Part shown: piece after piece, positions 1-7,774 of the stretch | Numbering within the stretch: position 1 is the first letter of the stretch | How the letters are laid out: every line of letters starts with the position of its first letter | Origin: Hyphomicrobiales bacterium | GTDB taxonomy: Bacteria > Pseudomonadota > Alphaproteobacteria > Rhizobiales > Rhizobiaceae | NCBI GenBank assembly: GCA_900472575.1 | Contig: UCIV01000003.1 | Span: 124,001-188,000, forward strand | Direction: 5' to 3' | Length of the DNA stretch: 64,000 nucleotides | Program-made: the position numbers and the translations under genes | Notes under the pieces: generated by a model | What the model was told of the DNA's origin: nothing | Databases searched by the model: none | What the model saw: only the letters and a program-made list of their open reading frames with translations

Positions 1-170
1 CCCGCAAGGGGTTTGGAACGACCATCATCCAGCGCCACGCAGTTGCTGCCTTTGGCGGTCAGGTGGATGTCGAATTCCGCCCGGAAGGCCTTGTCTGGAG
101 ACTTGTGGCGCCGCGCGCCAATCTGGAGCGCGACGATGCCGTCGACGAGCGGCGCAGTCTGGCAATGTAG
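1..170 (+). CDS. HWE-family sensor histidine kinase, C-terminal end (partial)
   Basis: An open frame enters from the left edge (first full codon at 3) and stops with TAG at 168-170. The 55 visible residues contain RKGFGTTIIQR followed by AFGGQVDVEFRPEGLVWRL. This is the G-F-G-T box and last strands of the ATP-binding domain of HWE histidine kinases, which often have GF-GT in place of the usual G2 box. HWE kinases are the usual input kinases of the alphaproteobacterial general stress response (family knowledge). That fits the stress genes that follow, but the sensor domain lies outside the window, so its signal and partner cannot be read. Confidence 0.7.
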   Translation, partial: RKGFGTTIIQRHAVAAFGGQVDVEFRPEGLVWRLVAPRANLERDDAVDERRSLAM

Positions 171-197
171 TTCGACGTGATTTGATCGGTTCGCGCA

Positions 198-222
198 GGA
201 ACGAAGCGTGGTTCGCGTCGTT
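198..222 (+). promoter_or_regulatory. EcfG-type promoter of topoisomerase IB
   Basis: GGAAC at 198-202, a 16-base spacer, then CGTT at 219-222: a perfect match to the EcfG (sigma-ecfG/RpoE2) consensus. The -10 ends only 9 bases before the ATG at 232, so transcription should begin at or just before the start codon. Confidence 0.8.
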
Positions 223-231
223 TTAGCGCTC

Positions 232-1275
232 ATGGATCTGTCGCTCAAAACAATCGAAATCGACGCCGCTTCGCTCAAAGCCATCGGGCTTACCTATGTC
301 AGCGATACGGAGCCGGGCATTCGCCGATTAAAGCGTGGCAAGGGCTTTTGCTACAAGCTGCCGGACGGATTGCTTCTGACTGATGAAGACGACCGGCTCC
401 GTATCTCGGCGCTGGGGCTTCCTCCGGCCTATGACAATGTCTGGATCTGCATGGATCCGCAGGGACATCTGCAGGCGACGGGTTACGATTCCCGGGGGCG
501 AAAGCAGTATCGGTATCATGCCGACTGGCAGAGCTTTCGCAGCGAGCAGAAGTTCGATCAGTTGGCCCGGTTCGGTGAGGCTTTGCCGCGCATTCGCCGC
601 AAGGTGAAGCGCGATCTTGCGCTCGGTCTCGACAAGTCCGATTGCGTGCTGGCCGCCCTCGTGGCGCTGATGGATGTGACGCATCTGCGCGTCGGCAACA
701 AAGCCTATGCCAAGGAAAACCGTACCTATGGGGCAACGACGCTTCTGAAACGTCACATGATCCTGTCCGGCGACGGTGTGCTTTTGAAATTCACGGCCAA
801 GGGCGGCAAGCGCGTGCAGCACACGCTCAAACATCCACGACTGCAGCGTATTCTTGAAGAGATCGCCGACCTTCCCGGTCGCCAGCTGTTTTCATTTCCA
901 GACGAGCACGGCACCGCCCGCCCGGTCGATTCCGGCAGGCTCAATGCCTATCTCGCCAAGGCTGCCGGCTTTCCGGTTTCGGCCAAGACCTTTCGCACCT
1001 GGGGTGGCAGCTTGGCTGCCTTCATGACGGCATGGACGATCGTGGAGGAAGAGGGCAAGCGGCCGAAGATAAAGGCGTTGACCAAAGCCGCTTCGGATGC
1101 GCTGCAGAACACGCCCGCCGTCTGCCGCTCAAGCTATATCCATCCGAGCATTCTCGATCTTGCCGAGGATGATGCGCCATTGCGTCGGATCATGGAGACG
1201 GGGAAAACATCCAAGTCTCCGCGCGGATTGCGGATGAACGAGGCGCGTTTACTGGCATTTTTGAAGGAAGGGTAA
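232..1275 (+). CDS. DNA topoisomerase IB (poxvirus-like bacterial type)
   Basis: A 347-residue eukaryote/poxvirus-type topoisomerase IB that relaxes supercoils through a 3'-phosphotyrosine bond. Visible motifs are the catalytic Arg in HLRVGN, a Lys in the TAKGGKR hairpin, the second Arg in TFRTWGG, and the nucleophile Tyr in SSYIHPSIL near residue 302. The length is normal for bacterial members. An upstream in-frame GTG at 208 would give 8 extra residues, but it lies between the -35 and -10 of the EcfG promoter, so the ATG at 232 is chosen. The mRNA would be leaderless or nearly so, and no Shine-Dalgarno is needed. Control by the general stress response is inferred from the promoter. Confidence 0.93.
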   Translation: MDLSLKTIEIDAASLKAIGLTYVSDTEPGIRRLKRGKGFCYKLPDGLLLTDEDDRLRISALGLPPAYDNVWICMDPQGHLQATGYDSRGRKQYRYHADWQSFRSEQKFDQLARFGEALPRIRRKVKRDLALGLDKSDCVLAALVALMDVTHLRVGNKAYAKENRTYGATTLLKRHMILSGDGVLLKFTAKGGKRVQHTLKHPRLQRILEEIADLPGRQLFSFPDEHGTARPVDSGRLNAYLAKAAGFPVSAKTFRTWGGSLAAFMTAWTIVEEEGKRPKIKALTKAASDALQNTPAVCRSSYIHPSILDLAEDDAPLRRIMETGKTSKSPRGLRMNEARLLAFLKEG

Positions 1276-1324
1276 GGCCGGGTGGTGCTGGATTGCAGTG
1301 AAGCTCTTGCGCTCGTCCAGTTGC

Positions 1325-1452
1325 CCCTCGCTCTCTCCCCGCGCGTGGCGAAATGACGTTCCTGATATCGGCGGTAGGGAGAGCCGGCGCCGGTGCGGCA
1401 TGTTCCTTCCCCCCGCAAGCGGGGAGAAGGTGGCAGCAGCCGGATGAGGGGC
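1325..1452. repeat. Degenerate RIME-like palindromic repeat
   Basis: Intergenic element between the convergent topoisomerase and pfpI-like genes. It contains an imperfect 12-bp-arm hairpin at 1405-1430 (arms CCTTCCCCCCGC / GCGGGGAGAAGG) followed by GCCGGATGAGGGGC. The same building blocks occur in inverted order in the fuller copy at 58637-58768. It resembles rhizobial intergenic mosaic elements; the exact ends are uncertain. Confidence 0.6.
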
Positions 1453-1476
1453 CTCCACCAGATCGAAGTAGGGCAA

Positions 1477-2037
1477 TCAGGCAGCGCGGCGCTGGTGCAG
1501 GCCTTCTTCCACTTCCTCGACGATCTTGTCGACGAAGGCTGCGAGGTCTTTTGGCGAGCGCGATGTGATGATGCCGCTGTCGACCACGACGGCTTCATCC
1601 TTCCAGTTGGCGCCGGCATTGCGCAGGTCGGTGCGGATAGAGGCATAGGAGGTTGCCTTGCGTCCGCGCAGGGCATCGGCCTCGACCAGCAGCCATGGAC
1701 CATGGCAGATAGCGGCTACCGGTTTGCCGCGGCTGATGAAATCGCGAACCAGCTGTACGGCGTCCTCGTTCTTGCGCAGGACATCCGGGTTGATCTGGCC
1801 ACCGGGCAGAACGAGCGCGTCAAAATCCTCCACCTTCGCTTCCTTGACATCGAGATCGACGGTCACACTGTCGCCCCAGTCTTTCTCGTCCCAGCTCCTG
1901 ATCTCGCCGGATTTGATCGAGGCGATTTTCACTTTGGCTCCGCGCTTTTTCAGCTCGTCGTAAGGCACGCGCAGTTCCGAACGTTCGTAGCCATCGGTGG
2001 CCAAGATGAGGATATTGGCGGAATCGATATTCGCCAT
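1477..2037 (-). CDS. DJ-1/PfpI family type 1 glutamine amidotransferase-like protein
   Basis: A 186-residue class I glutamine-amidotransferase-fold protein of the PfpI/YhbO group (deglycase or protease-like stress protein, cytoplasmic). The nucleophile elbow is AICHGPW, with Cys111 followed by His112, and the conserved Glu is in DGYE near residue 19. The GGQINPD loop lies near residue 80. An AGGAG box precedes the ATG by about 6 bases. It lies 54 bases downstream of the 65-residue ORF on the same strand, so both are probably carried on one mRNA from the EcfG-type promoter at 2346-2371. The substrate cannot be told from sequence. Confidence 0.9.
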   Translation of the reverse strand: MANIDSANILILATDGYERSELRVPYDELKKRGAKVKIASIKSGEIRSWDEKDWGDSVTVDLDVKEAKVEDFDALVLPGGQINPDVLRKNEDAVQLVRDFISRGKPVAAICHGPWLLVEADALRGRKATSYASIRTDLRNAGANWKDEAVVVDSGIITSRSPKDLAAFVDKIVEEVEEGLHQRRAA

Positions 2038-2091
2038 GATAAGCTCCTTTTGGGATTGTTCTTCTTGAGATGAGCGGTGGCTCGTCAGTCT

Positions 2092-2289
2092 CTAGAGCCT
2101 GCCGGTCGACAGGTCGCGTCCGTTGATTGATGCGGGCACGCTGATTTCTTCACGCGGTGTCTTGGGAAGCGGAAGCGCAACGGCTTCCGGAACCACGACC
2201 TGAAGATCTTGCGGGCGGGCGACATGGAATGTCGACTGTTCCCGCCGGGTCAGAAAACGGTTCCTGAGCATTCTGAATAAGTGCAGCAT
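2092..2289 (-). CDS. Small protein of unknown function (65 aa), stress-regulated
   Basis: A 65-residue basic-then-proline-rich protein with no domain I recognise. It begins MLHLFRMLRNRFLTRRE and has a hydrophilic C-terminal half containing PLPKTPREE. A GGGAG box lies 6 bases before the ATG, and an EcfG-type promoter (GGAAC-N17-TGTT) lies about 57 bases upstream. These make it more credible than a random small frame. The next gene on the strand encodes the PfpI-like protein 54 bases away. The amphipathic N-terminus might bind a membrane or nucleic acid; this is speculation. Confidence 0.6.
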   Translation of the reverse strand: MLHLFRMLRNRFLTRREQSTFHVARPQDLQVVVPEAVALPLPKTPREEISVPASINGRDLSTGRL

Positions 2290-2345
2290 GGCAGTCTCCC
2301 GTATCAGTCGCTCGCGATAACAACTGGCGACCTGTCACGTGGGCT

Positions 2346-2371
2346 AACAAGCCCGGGCGGAGAAACGTTCC
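2346..2371 (-). promoter_or_regulatory. EcfG-type promoter of the 65-aa gene and pfpI-like gene
   Basis: On the minus strand, GGAAC (2371-2367), a 17-base spacer, then TGTT (2349-2346). The first -10 base deviates from C but the GTT core is kept. The predicted leader is about 50 bases. Confidence 0.6.
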
Positions 2372-2509
2372 CAAAATTTTACATCCGGCAATGGATCGCG
2401 AGGCTGTTCTGGATGGCCTTTCGCCTCAAGCATAATGCTCCCGCGGCCACTAGGCCACGAGAGCTTGGGGCCTCTTTTGTCGAAGCCTCATTCCCCTCCT
2501 CGGGAAACT

Positions 2510-2587
2510 TCAAACCGGAATAACGAACATGTAGCAGGCAGCAATGACCAGCGCGAAACCTGCAACTTCAAACCATTCCCTGACCAT
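2510..2587 (-). CDS. 25-residue single-span membrane peptide, stress-regulated
   Basis: The peptide begins MVREWFEVAG, continues FALVIAACYMF and ends VIPV: a short charged N-terminus followed by a hydrophobic run long enough to span or enter the membrane. A GGAGG box sits 5 bases before the ATG. A perfect EcfG promoter (GGAAC-N16-CGTT, 2640-2616) would start transcription about 20 bases upstream of the ATG. Promoter, leader, ribosome site, start and stop are all correctly spaced, which is the main evidence for so short a gene. Homology and function are unknown to me. Confidence 0.55.
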   Translation of the reverse strand: MVREWFEVAGFALVIAACYMFVIPV

Positions 2588-2615
2588 GGTCGCCTCCATC
2601 GAACTCTGGACCAAG

Positions 2616-2640
2616 AACGTGCTGTTGCCATTCTAGTTCC
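2616..2640 (-). promoter_or_regulatory. EcfG-type promoter of the 25-aa peptide gene
   Basis: On the minus strand, GGAAC (2640-2636), 16-base spacer, CGTT (2619-2616). Exact consensus, followed by a short leader with GGAGG. Confidence 0.75.
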
Positions 2641-2713
2641 ATGAAATTGCCATAAAGATGGCAGGACGGCCACAAATATTAAAATGTGCTGAAACACGAT
2701 GCCGACATGGTAT

Positions 2714-2974
2714 CTAGCTCGCGGAAGCCCGCGCCCGCGCGGCTTCCAGTATGGCGCGAATTTCACGGGCGGAGGCGTTTTCGATCGCGAAAGCGCTGTC
2801 CGGCATCACGCCTGGATCTTCCTCGTTATCCTTGAAGGTCGCGTCATCGCGCAGCTTCTTGAGGAATGTCGTGATTGTCACTTCGCCACCGATCATGGCT
2901 GCCAGCATTTCGATCATCAGTTCTCGATGAGCGTTGAGCCGACCTTCGAGTTCCTGTGGTGTCAGAGATGTCAT
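2714..2974 (-). CDS. Small conserved-looking protein of unknown function (86 aa)
   Basis: An 86-residue acidic, mostly helical protein starting MTSLTPQELEGRLNAHRE. The middle segment has KKLRDDATFKDNEEDPG, and the C-terminus is Ala/Arg-rich. The ATG at 2974 is chosen because AGGAGG precedes it by 8 bases; the longer frame to 3073 has no such site and would run through the promoter. A perfect EcfG promoter lies at 3051-3026. No domain is recognised. The promoter and the divergent position to glgX suggest a stress function. Confidence 0.75.
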   Translation of the reverse strand: MTSLTPQELEGRLNAHRELMIEMLAAMIGGEVTITTFLKKLRDDATFKDNEEDPGVMPDSAFAIENASAREIRAILEAARARASAS

Positions 2975-3025
2975 ATTTTTACCCTCCTGTCGCAGCGTGA
3001 AAGATAGACGGGACGCGAAGCGGAG

Positions 3026-3051
3026 AACGATCCTGGCGCCGATCTCGTTCC
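3026..3051 (-). promoter_or_regulatory. EcfG-type promoter of the 86-aa gene
   Basis: On the minus strand, GGAAC (3051-3047), 17-base spacer, CGTT (3029-3026): exact consensus, with a leader of about 44 bases. Confidence 0.75.
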
Positions 3052-3065
3052 GCGCAAACGAAGGC

Positions 3066-3091
3066 GGAACCAAATGCCGCGCTGCACGATT
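3066..3091 (+). promoter_or_regulatory. Possible weak EcfG-type promoter of glgX
   Basis: GGAAC at 3066-3070 with TT at 3090-3091 (19 bases between). This fits the looser S. meliloti RpoE2 description but lacks the GTT core, reading GATT instead. It lies 48 bases before the glgX ATG. Tentative. Confidence 0.3.
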
Positions 3092-3138
3092 GTAGGGCAG
3101 ATTTTCTCGATGGCGATCTTACCACAAAGGGGCGTTGC

Positions 3139-5217
3139 ATGGACATGAAGAGCAATCAGTTCACGATCGAATCCGGCGACTGGACACGGCTCGGCGCCAA
3201 TTTCGATGGTGAGGGCGTCAATTTTGCAATCTTCTCGGCCCATGCGACACGGGTGGAGCTGTGCATGTATGATCCGAGCGGAAAGATCGAAATCGCCAAG
3301 CTCGACCTGCCGGAATATACGCACGAAATCTGGCACGGTTATGTGCCTGGGCTGAAGCCTGGTGCGCTATACGGGTTTCGCGTCCATGGTCCGTTCGAGC
3401 CGGAGGCCGGCCATCGTTTCAACCCGAGCAAGCTTCTGATCGACCCATACGCTCGCGAGCTTGTCGGCGATATCGAGTGGAACGAGGCGCATTTCGCCTA
3501 TGATCTCCTTCACGAGGACAAGGACCTCACCTTCGATACGCGCGACAGCGCGCCATTCACGCCGAAGGCCAAGGTGATCGATCCTTATGCATTCGACTGG
3601 CAGGACCAGAACCGTCCCAATGTCCCCTGGCCGAAGGCCGTTGTCTACGAGACCCATGTGAAAGGTTTTACCCAGCTCAATTCGGCGTTGCCGAAGGAGT
3701 TGCGCGGCACGTTCGAGGGTATGGGCCACAAGGCTTCCGTCGATTATATCAAGAGCCTTGGCATTACCTCGGTCGAGCTTCTGCCGGTCCACTGGTTCCC
3801 CGACGACCAGCACCTGCTCGACAAGGGGCTGAAGAACTTCTGGGGCTATAATTCGCTCGGTTTTTTCGCGCCGGCGTCACGTTATTACGGTCCGCGCGGT
3901 ATCCAGGGGTTCCGCGATATGGTGCGGTCCTTCCACGATGCCGGCATCGAGGTCATTCTCGACGTGGTCTACAACCACACGGCGGAAGGCAACGAGCTTG
4001 GACCGACGCTGTCGTTCAAGGGTATCGACAACTTCTCCTATTATCGCACGCTGCCGGATAATCACCGTTATTACATCAACGACACCGGCACCGGGAACAC
4101 GGTGAACACCTCCCATCCGCGCGTGCTGCAGATGGTGATGGACAGCCTGCGCTACTGGGCCGAACACATGCATGTCGATGGTTTCCGCTTCGATCTCGGC
4201 ACCATTCTGGGCCGCGAGCCGGAAGGGTTCGACCAGCGCGGCGGCTTTTTCGACGCGATGACGCAGGATCCGGTTCTCTCCAAGCTGAAGCTGATCGGCG
4301 AGCCATGGGACATCGGTCCGGGCGGTTATCAGGTCGGCGGCTTTCCGCCCGGCTGGGCCGAATGGAACGACAAATATCGCGACACGGTGCGCGAATACTG
4401 GAAGGGCGACAATGTCTCGACAGATTTCGCCGCACGCCTGCTCGGCTCGGGCGATCTATACGACCAGCGCGGCCGCCGGCCGTGGGCGAGCGTCAACTTC
4501 ATCACGGCTCATGACGGGTTCACGCTGAACGACCTCGTCTCCTATAACGAGAAGCACAACGAGGCCAACGGCGAGGACAATAACGACGGCCATAACGACA
4601 ACCGGTCCTACAATTACGGCGCCGAGGGGCCGACCGAGGACGAAGGCATCAATGCCGTGCGCGACCGGCAGAAGCGCAATTTTCTCGCCACGCTGTTCTT
4701 CTCCCACGGCACGCCGATGCTGCTTGCAGGTGACGAGTTCGGCCGCAGCCAGATGGGCAACAACAATGGTTATGCGCAGGACAGCGAGATTTCCTGGGTC
4801 CATTGGGACGACCTGCCGGAAACCTGCGAGGAACTGCGCGAGTTCACCCGCCAGGTGATCAAGCTCAGGGCCGAGCAGCCGCTCCTGCGCCGCGAGAACT
4901 GGCGCGACGGCATGGATATCAAGTGGTTCAATGCCGGCGGCGGTTTCCAGCAGCCGGACCAATGGGACGAGGGAACAACGCTCGGGGTCTATATCGGCCG
5001 CGGCGACCTGCAGGAAGAAGAAGGCGTCTGGCACGACGTACTTCTCTTGTGCAATCCGTTCGAAGGCAACGTCCCCTTCCGTATCCCCCAGTTCGGGGAG
5101 GGCGGCTGGGTGCTGGAACTGACCACATCCGACAGCGCCAAACGCGGGCTTACGATCACCAAGGAAAAGGATTTCGAACTGGAAGGTCGAAGCCTGGCCC
5201 TGTTCAGGCGGCCTTGA
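3139..5217 (+). CDS. glgX: Glycogen debranching enzyme GlgX
   Basis: A 692-residue GH13 isoamylase-type enzyme that hydrolyses alpha-1,6 branches of limit-dextrin glycogen in the cytoplasm. An N-terminal CBM48-like beta domain (about 15-110) is followed by the catalytic barrel. The nucleophile Asp is in GFRFDLG (about 352), the acid Glu in GEPWD (about 388) and the third Asp in TAHDGFT (about 459). The length matches the family. The usual glgP/B/C partners are absent; only glgA is nearby, convergent, with one gene between. The flanking small genes have stress promoters, so a role in glycogen turnover under stress or stationary phase is plausible. Confidence 0.96.
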   Translation: MDMKSNQFTIESGDWTRLGANFDGEGVNFAIFSAHATRVELCMYDPSGKIEIAKLDLPEYTHEIWHGYVPGLKPGALYGFRVHGPFEPEAGHRFNPSKLLIDPYARELVGDIEWNEAHFAYDLLHEDKDLTFDTRDSAPFTPKAKVIDPYAFDWQDQNRPNVPWPKAVVYETHVKGFTQLNSALPKELRGTFEGMGHKASVDYIKSLGITSVELLPVHWFPDDQHLLDKGLKNFWGYNSLGFFAPASRYYGPRGIQGFRDMVRSFHDAGIEVILDVVYNHTAEGNELGPTLSFKGIDNFSYYRTLPDNHRYYINDTGTGNTVNTSHPRVLQMVMDSLRYWAEHMHVDGFRFDLGTILGREPEGFDQRGGFFDAMTQDPVLSKLKLIGEPWDIGPGGYQVGGFPPGWAEWNDKYRDTVREYWKGDNVSTDFAARLLGSGDLYDQRGRRPWASVNFITAHDGFTLNDLVSYNEKHNEANGEDNNDGHNDNRSYNYGAEGPTEDEGINAVRDRQKRNFLATLFFSHGTPMLLAGDEFGRSQMGNNNGYAQDSEISWVHWDDLPETCEELREFTRQVIKLRAEQPLLRRENWRDGMDIKWFNAGGGFQQPDQWDEGTTLGVYIGRGDLQEEEGVWHDVLLLCNPFEGNVPFRIPQFGEGGWVLELTTSDSAKRGLTITKEKDFELEGRSLALFRRP

Positions 5218-5235
5218 AGCCTTGCGCACGGGTTG

Positions 5236-5260
5236 AGCCCTTGTCCGGTTGACAAGGGCT
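5236..5260 (+). terminator. Hairpin downstream of glgX
   Basis: Perfect 10-bp stem (AGCCCTTGTC / GACAAGGGCT) with a 5-base loop, 19 bases after the glgX stop. The T-tract is poor, so intrinsic termination may be weak. Confidence 0.45.
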
Positions 5261-5364
5261 TCCTGCTTTCCTAGCAGTCGAACACCCTACCGCGCCATTT
5301 CCCTTTTCCGCTCCATGGAGCGTAACCCCTCCCGGATCTGGCCTCTCAACAAGGATCAGGCCAG

Positions 5365-5901
5365 ATGTCCCAGGTGACGCGTATCGTCCATCGGCGCGCC
5401 AATGTCGGTTACGAGACGCAGTATGAAGAGCTTGCGCGTGGCATGCTGGAAGCTTCGTCGAAGTCGAAGGGTTACAGATTTTCGACATTGATCCCGCCGC
5501 GGGTCGAAGGCGAGGAATTCCATATCGTCCAGGTTTTCGCCACACAGGCGGATCTTGATGAATGGCGCCAGTCCGACGTTTCGCATGAATGGCACGAGCG
5601 GCTGAAACAGGTTTCAGACCATCAGCCGGAATACCGCATCTTCAATACCGAGGATCTGTGGTTTTCGGCAACGGGTCTCGCCCTTCCGCCCAAGCCGCCG
5701 ACACGCTGGCGCATGGCCTTCGTCATCTGGATGGGGATCTTTCCCACCGCATCATTCTATGTCTATTTCCTCTTCCCGTGGCTCGCCGACATCCCGTTCC
5801 TGTTGAAGATGTTCATCGCCACCGTCTTGATCGTTCCGACCATGTATTTCGGTATCCTGCCGCATCTTTTGCGGTGGATGGGCTGGTTTCTGAAGCGGTA
5901 A
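5365..5901 (+). CDS. Antibiotic-biosynthesis-monooxygenase-like (ABM) domain protein with two C-terminal membrane spans
   Basis: A 178-residue protein. Residues 1-100 look like a ferredoxin-like ABM domain (TRIVHRRANVGYETQYEELA at the start, HIVQVFATQADLDEWR later). After a PPKPPTRW linker there are two hydrophobic helices (about 117-138 and 145-168) with a basic end. Such ABM-plus-membrane proteins are common in rhizobia and other proteobacteria and have no firm function; the small ABM domain could bind or degrade a reactive small molecule at the membrane. It sits between glgX and the convergent glgA, with 21 bases to the glgA stop. Confidence 0.75.
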   Translation: MSQVTRIVHRRANVGYETQYEELARGMLEASSKSKGYRFSTLIPPRVEGEEFHIVQVFATQADLDEWRQSDVSHEWHERLKQVSDHQPEYRIFNTEDLWFSATGLALPPKPPTRWRMAFVIWMGIFPTASFYVYFLFPWLADIPFLLKMFIATVLIVPTMYFGILPHLLRWMGWFLKR

Positions 5902-5922
5902 GCTTTTCCGCCCGGCCCGATC

Positions 5923-7398
5923 TCACCAGAATTTCAGGCGTCGCAGGCCTGTGTTCGGCGAGGCTTTCTGGACGAGGCTGCGGTAGACGGCGGCATATTG
6001 CTGGCCGCTGCGCTCCCAGGAGAATTTCGTCTTCATGCCCTGGTTCTGCAGCCGCGCCCACATCTTTGGCTGCTCGTAAGCATGGAGTGCACGCCTGAGC
6101 GCCAGCCGCAGGCCGTTGGTCGTTACCGGATGGAACTGGAAGCCGGTTGCCACGCGCGCGGACATGGCCGCGTCATTGGCATCGATGATGGTTTCCGAAA
6201 GTCCGCCGGTGCGCGAGACGACGGGTACGCAGCCGTAACGCAGGGCGTATAGCTGGGTCAGGCCGCAAGGTTCGAAACGCGAGGGCTGAACGATCGCGTC
6301 CGCGCCGCCCTGGACGAGATGCGCGGTCGGTTCGTCATAACCGATATGGACTGCCATGCGACCGGGATAACGTGCTGCCGTTTCCAGCAGTGCCTGTTCG
6401 ATGTCGTGGTCACCCTCACCAACGATAATGACCCTGCCGCCGTTGTGGATCACCTCGTCCGCCGTCTCGGCCAGCATGTCGATGCCCTTCTGCCACGTCA
6501 TACGGCTGATCGCGGCAAAGATCGGTCCCCTGTCGTCAGGATCGAGGCCGAAACGGTTGAGAAGCGGCTGCCTGTTGTCACGCTTGCGGCGCAGGGTGGC
6601 TATGTCGAAGGTCTGAGGCAGGAATTCGTCGGTAGCCGGATCCCAGACATCAAGATCGATGCCGTTGACGATGCCGCGCAACACTTCCACTCGTTCGTTG
6701 AGCACGCCGTTGAGGCCCATGCCGAAACGCGGTGTCAGGATTTCGCGGGCATAGGTCGGGCTGACTGTGGTGATCACATCGGCCGTCTGCAGCCCACCTT
6801 TCAGGAAGCTGATATCACCGAAATATTCCAGCTGGTCGATGGAATAGGCTTCCGGCGGCAGTCCAAGCCAAGGTAGCAGATCGGCGGAATATTGCCCCTG
6901 AAAGGCGATGTTGTGAATGGTGATGACAACCGGGGTGCTGCAGCCGTTCTGGCGCATGTAAACCGAAGTCATTGCCGACTGCCAGTCATGGGTATGGACG
7001 AGGTCGGGAACCCAGCCGGGCAATGCGCCTGCGGCGATCTCGGCTGCGGCGAGTGAAAGGACGGCAAACCGCTTCCAGTTGTCCGCGTGATCCTTGCCGA
7101 ATTGATCGACATAGGGGCCGCCGGGGCGGTCGTAGAGGGCAGGGGCATCGAGCACCAGAAGATCGAGACCTTCGACCGAGCCGTGTCTAAGCGTTGCCTT
7201 CTCGCCGAGAAGGTCTTCGAATTCCATCAGCGTGGTCGATTGGCCAAGCTGTTTCATCACCTTTGGATAACCGGGAATGAGCGATGTGGTTTCGATCCCG
7301 AGCGGTGCAAGCGCCTTGGGAAGCGAACCGGTTACGTCTGCCAGTCCGCCGGTCTTGATCAGCGGATAGATCTCCGACGTGACCGACAATATCTTCAT
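5923..7398 (-). CDS. glgA: Glycogen synthase GlgA
   Basis: A 491-residue GT5 glycogen synthase that transfers glucose from ADP-glucose to alpha-1,4-glucan. The N-terminus has the ADP-glucose-binding KTGGLADV loop with Lys15, and the C-terminal Rossmann domain has [17 protein letters not shown]. The start is placed at [13 protein letters not shown] because that is the family N-terminus; the frame also runs 34 codons further upstream to 7500. glgC and glgB are not in the window, so ADP-glucose supply is encoded elsewhere. Convergent with the glgX-ABM pair. Confidence 0.95.
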   Translation of the reverse strand: MKILSVTSEIYPLIKTGGLADVTGSLPKALAPLGIETTSLIPGYPKVMKQLGQSTTLMEFEDLLGEKATLRHGSVEGLDLLVLDAPALYDRPGGPYVDQFGKDHADNWKRFAVLSLAAAEIAAGALPGWVPDLVHTHDWQSAMTSVYMRQNGCSTPVVITIHNIAFQGQYSADLLPWLGLPPEAYSIDQLEYFGDISFLKGGLQTADVITTVSPTYAREILTPRFGMGLNGVLNERVEVLRGIVNGIDLDVWDPATDEFLPQTFDIATLRRKRDNRQPLLNRFGLDPDDRGPIFAAISRMTWQKGIDMLAETADEVIHNGGRVIIVGEGDHDIEQALLETAARYPGRMAVHIGYDEPTAHLVQGGADAIVQPSRFEPCGLTQLYALRYGCVPVVSRTGGLSETIIDANDAAMSARVATGFQFHPVTTNGLRLALRRALHAYEQPKMWARLQNQGMKTKFSWERSGQQYAAVYRSLVQKASPNTGLRRLKFW

Positions 7399-7773
7399 CT
7401 TGGCACTTTCCCCCTGGGCCGCGACAGAATCAAAGCCTACTCGATTTCGCCGCCGGGGATAGAGGGTATTATGTGTGTCGATCGAAACATAAGCACTCAT
7501 CGGCTCGTGTCCTGCAAGATCGCGTGATCGCGTTGCGATTTGTCAAAATGTGCCGGTTTTCGCATTTGAGACCGGATAGTTCCGGCGAACGGTCCCAGGC
7601 TCTGGCGAACAAACCGGTTGCTTGGCCGGTTGCATGAATGTCGGGGAGTTGCATTCGTGCCGGTTTTCGAGCCCATATCCTCATCCCATAAAAATACAAA
7701 AAGAATTGCCCGGCGACAGGGTCGCCGGTTACTGCATCATTCCGGTGTTTAAAATTGGCTCTGACGTTAGAGC
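7399..7773. other. Intergenic region upstream of glgA
   Basis: About 375 bases without a credible gene. It holds two minus-strand terminator hairpins for the DUF2934 gene (7710-7728 and 7757-7774) and presumably the glgA promoter. A GGAAC (minus strand, near 7580) has no matching -10 and is not called a promoter. Confidence 0.5.
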
Positions 7774-7774
7774 C
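7710..7774 (-). terminator. Tandem terminator hairpins after the DUF2934 gene
   Basis: The first hairpin overlaps the stop codon (GGCTCT/AGAGCC, 7757-7774) and is followed on the minus strand by AATTTT. The second is a perfect 8-bp stem (CCGGCGAC/GTCGCCGG, 7710-7728) followed on the minus strand by a T-rich tract. Confidence 0.6.

Noticed and set aside
208..231. GTG start giving an 8-residue longer topoisomerase IB
   Set aside because: It lies between the -35 and -10 of the EcfG promoter, so it would not be in the mRNA from that promoter.
2488..2766. 92-codon minus-strand frame over the small-peptide region
   Set aside because: It crosses the EcfG promoter and uses another frame; the product is Arg/Trp-rich without a ribosome site.
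7570..7590. GGAAC (minus strand) upstream of glgA
   Set aside because: No -10 core at the right distance, and about 180 bases from the start codon.
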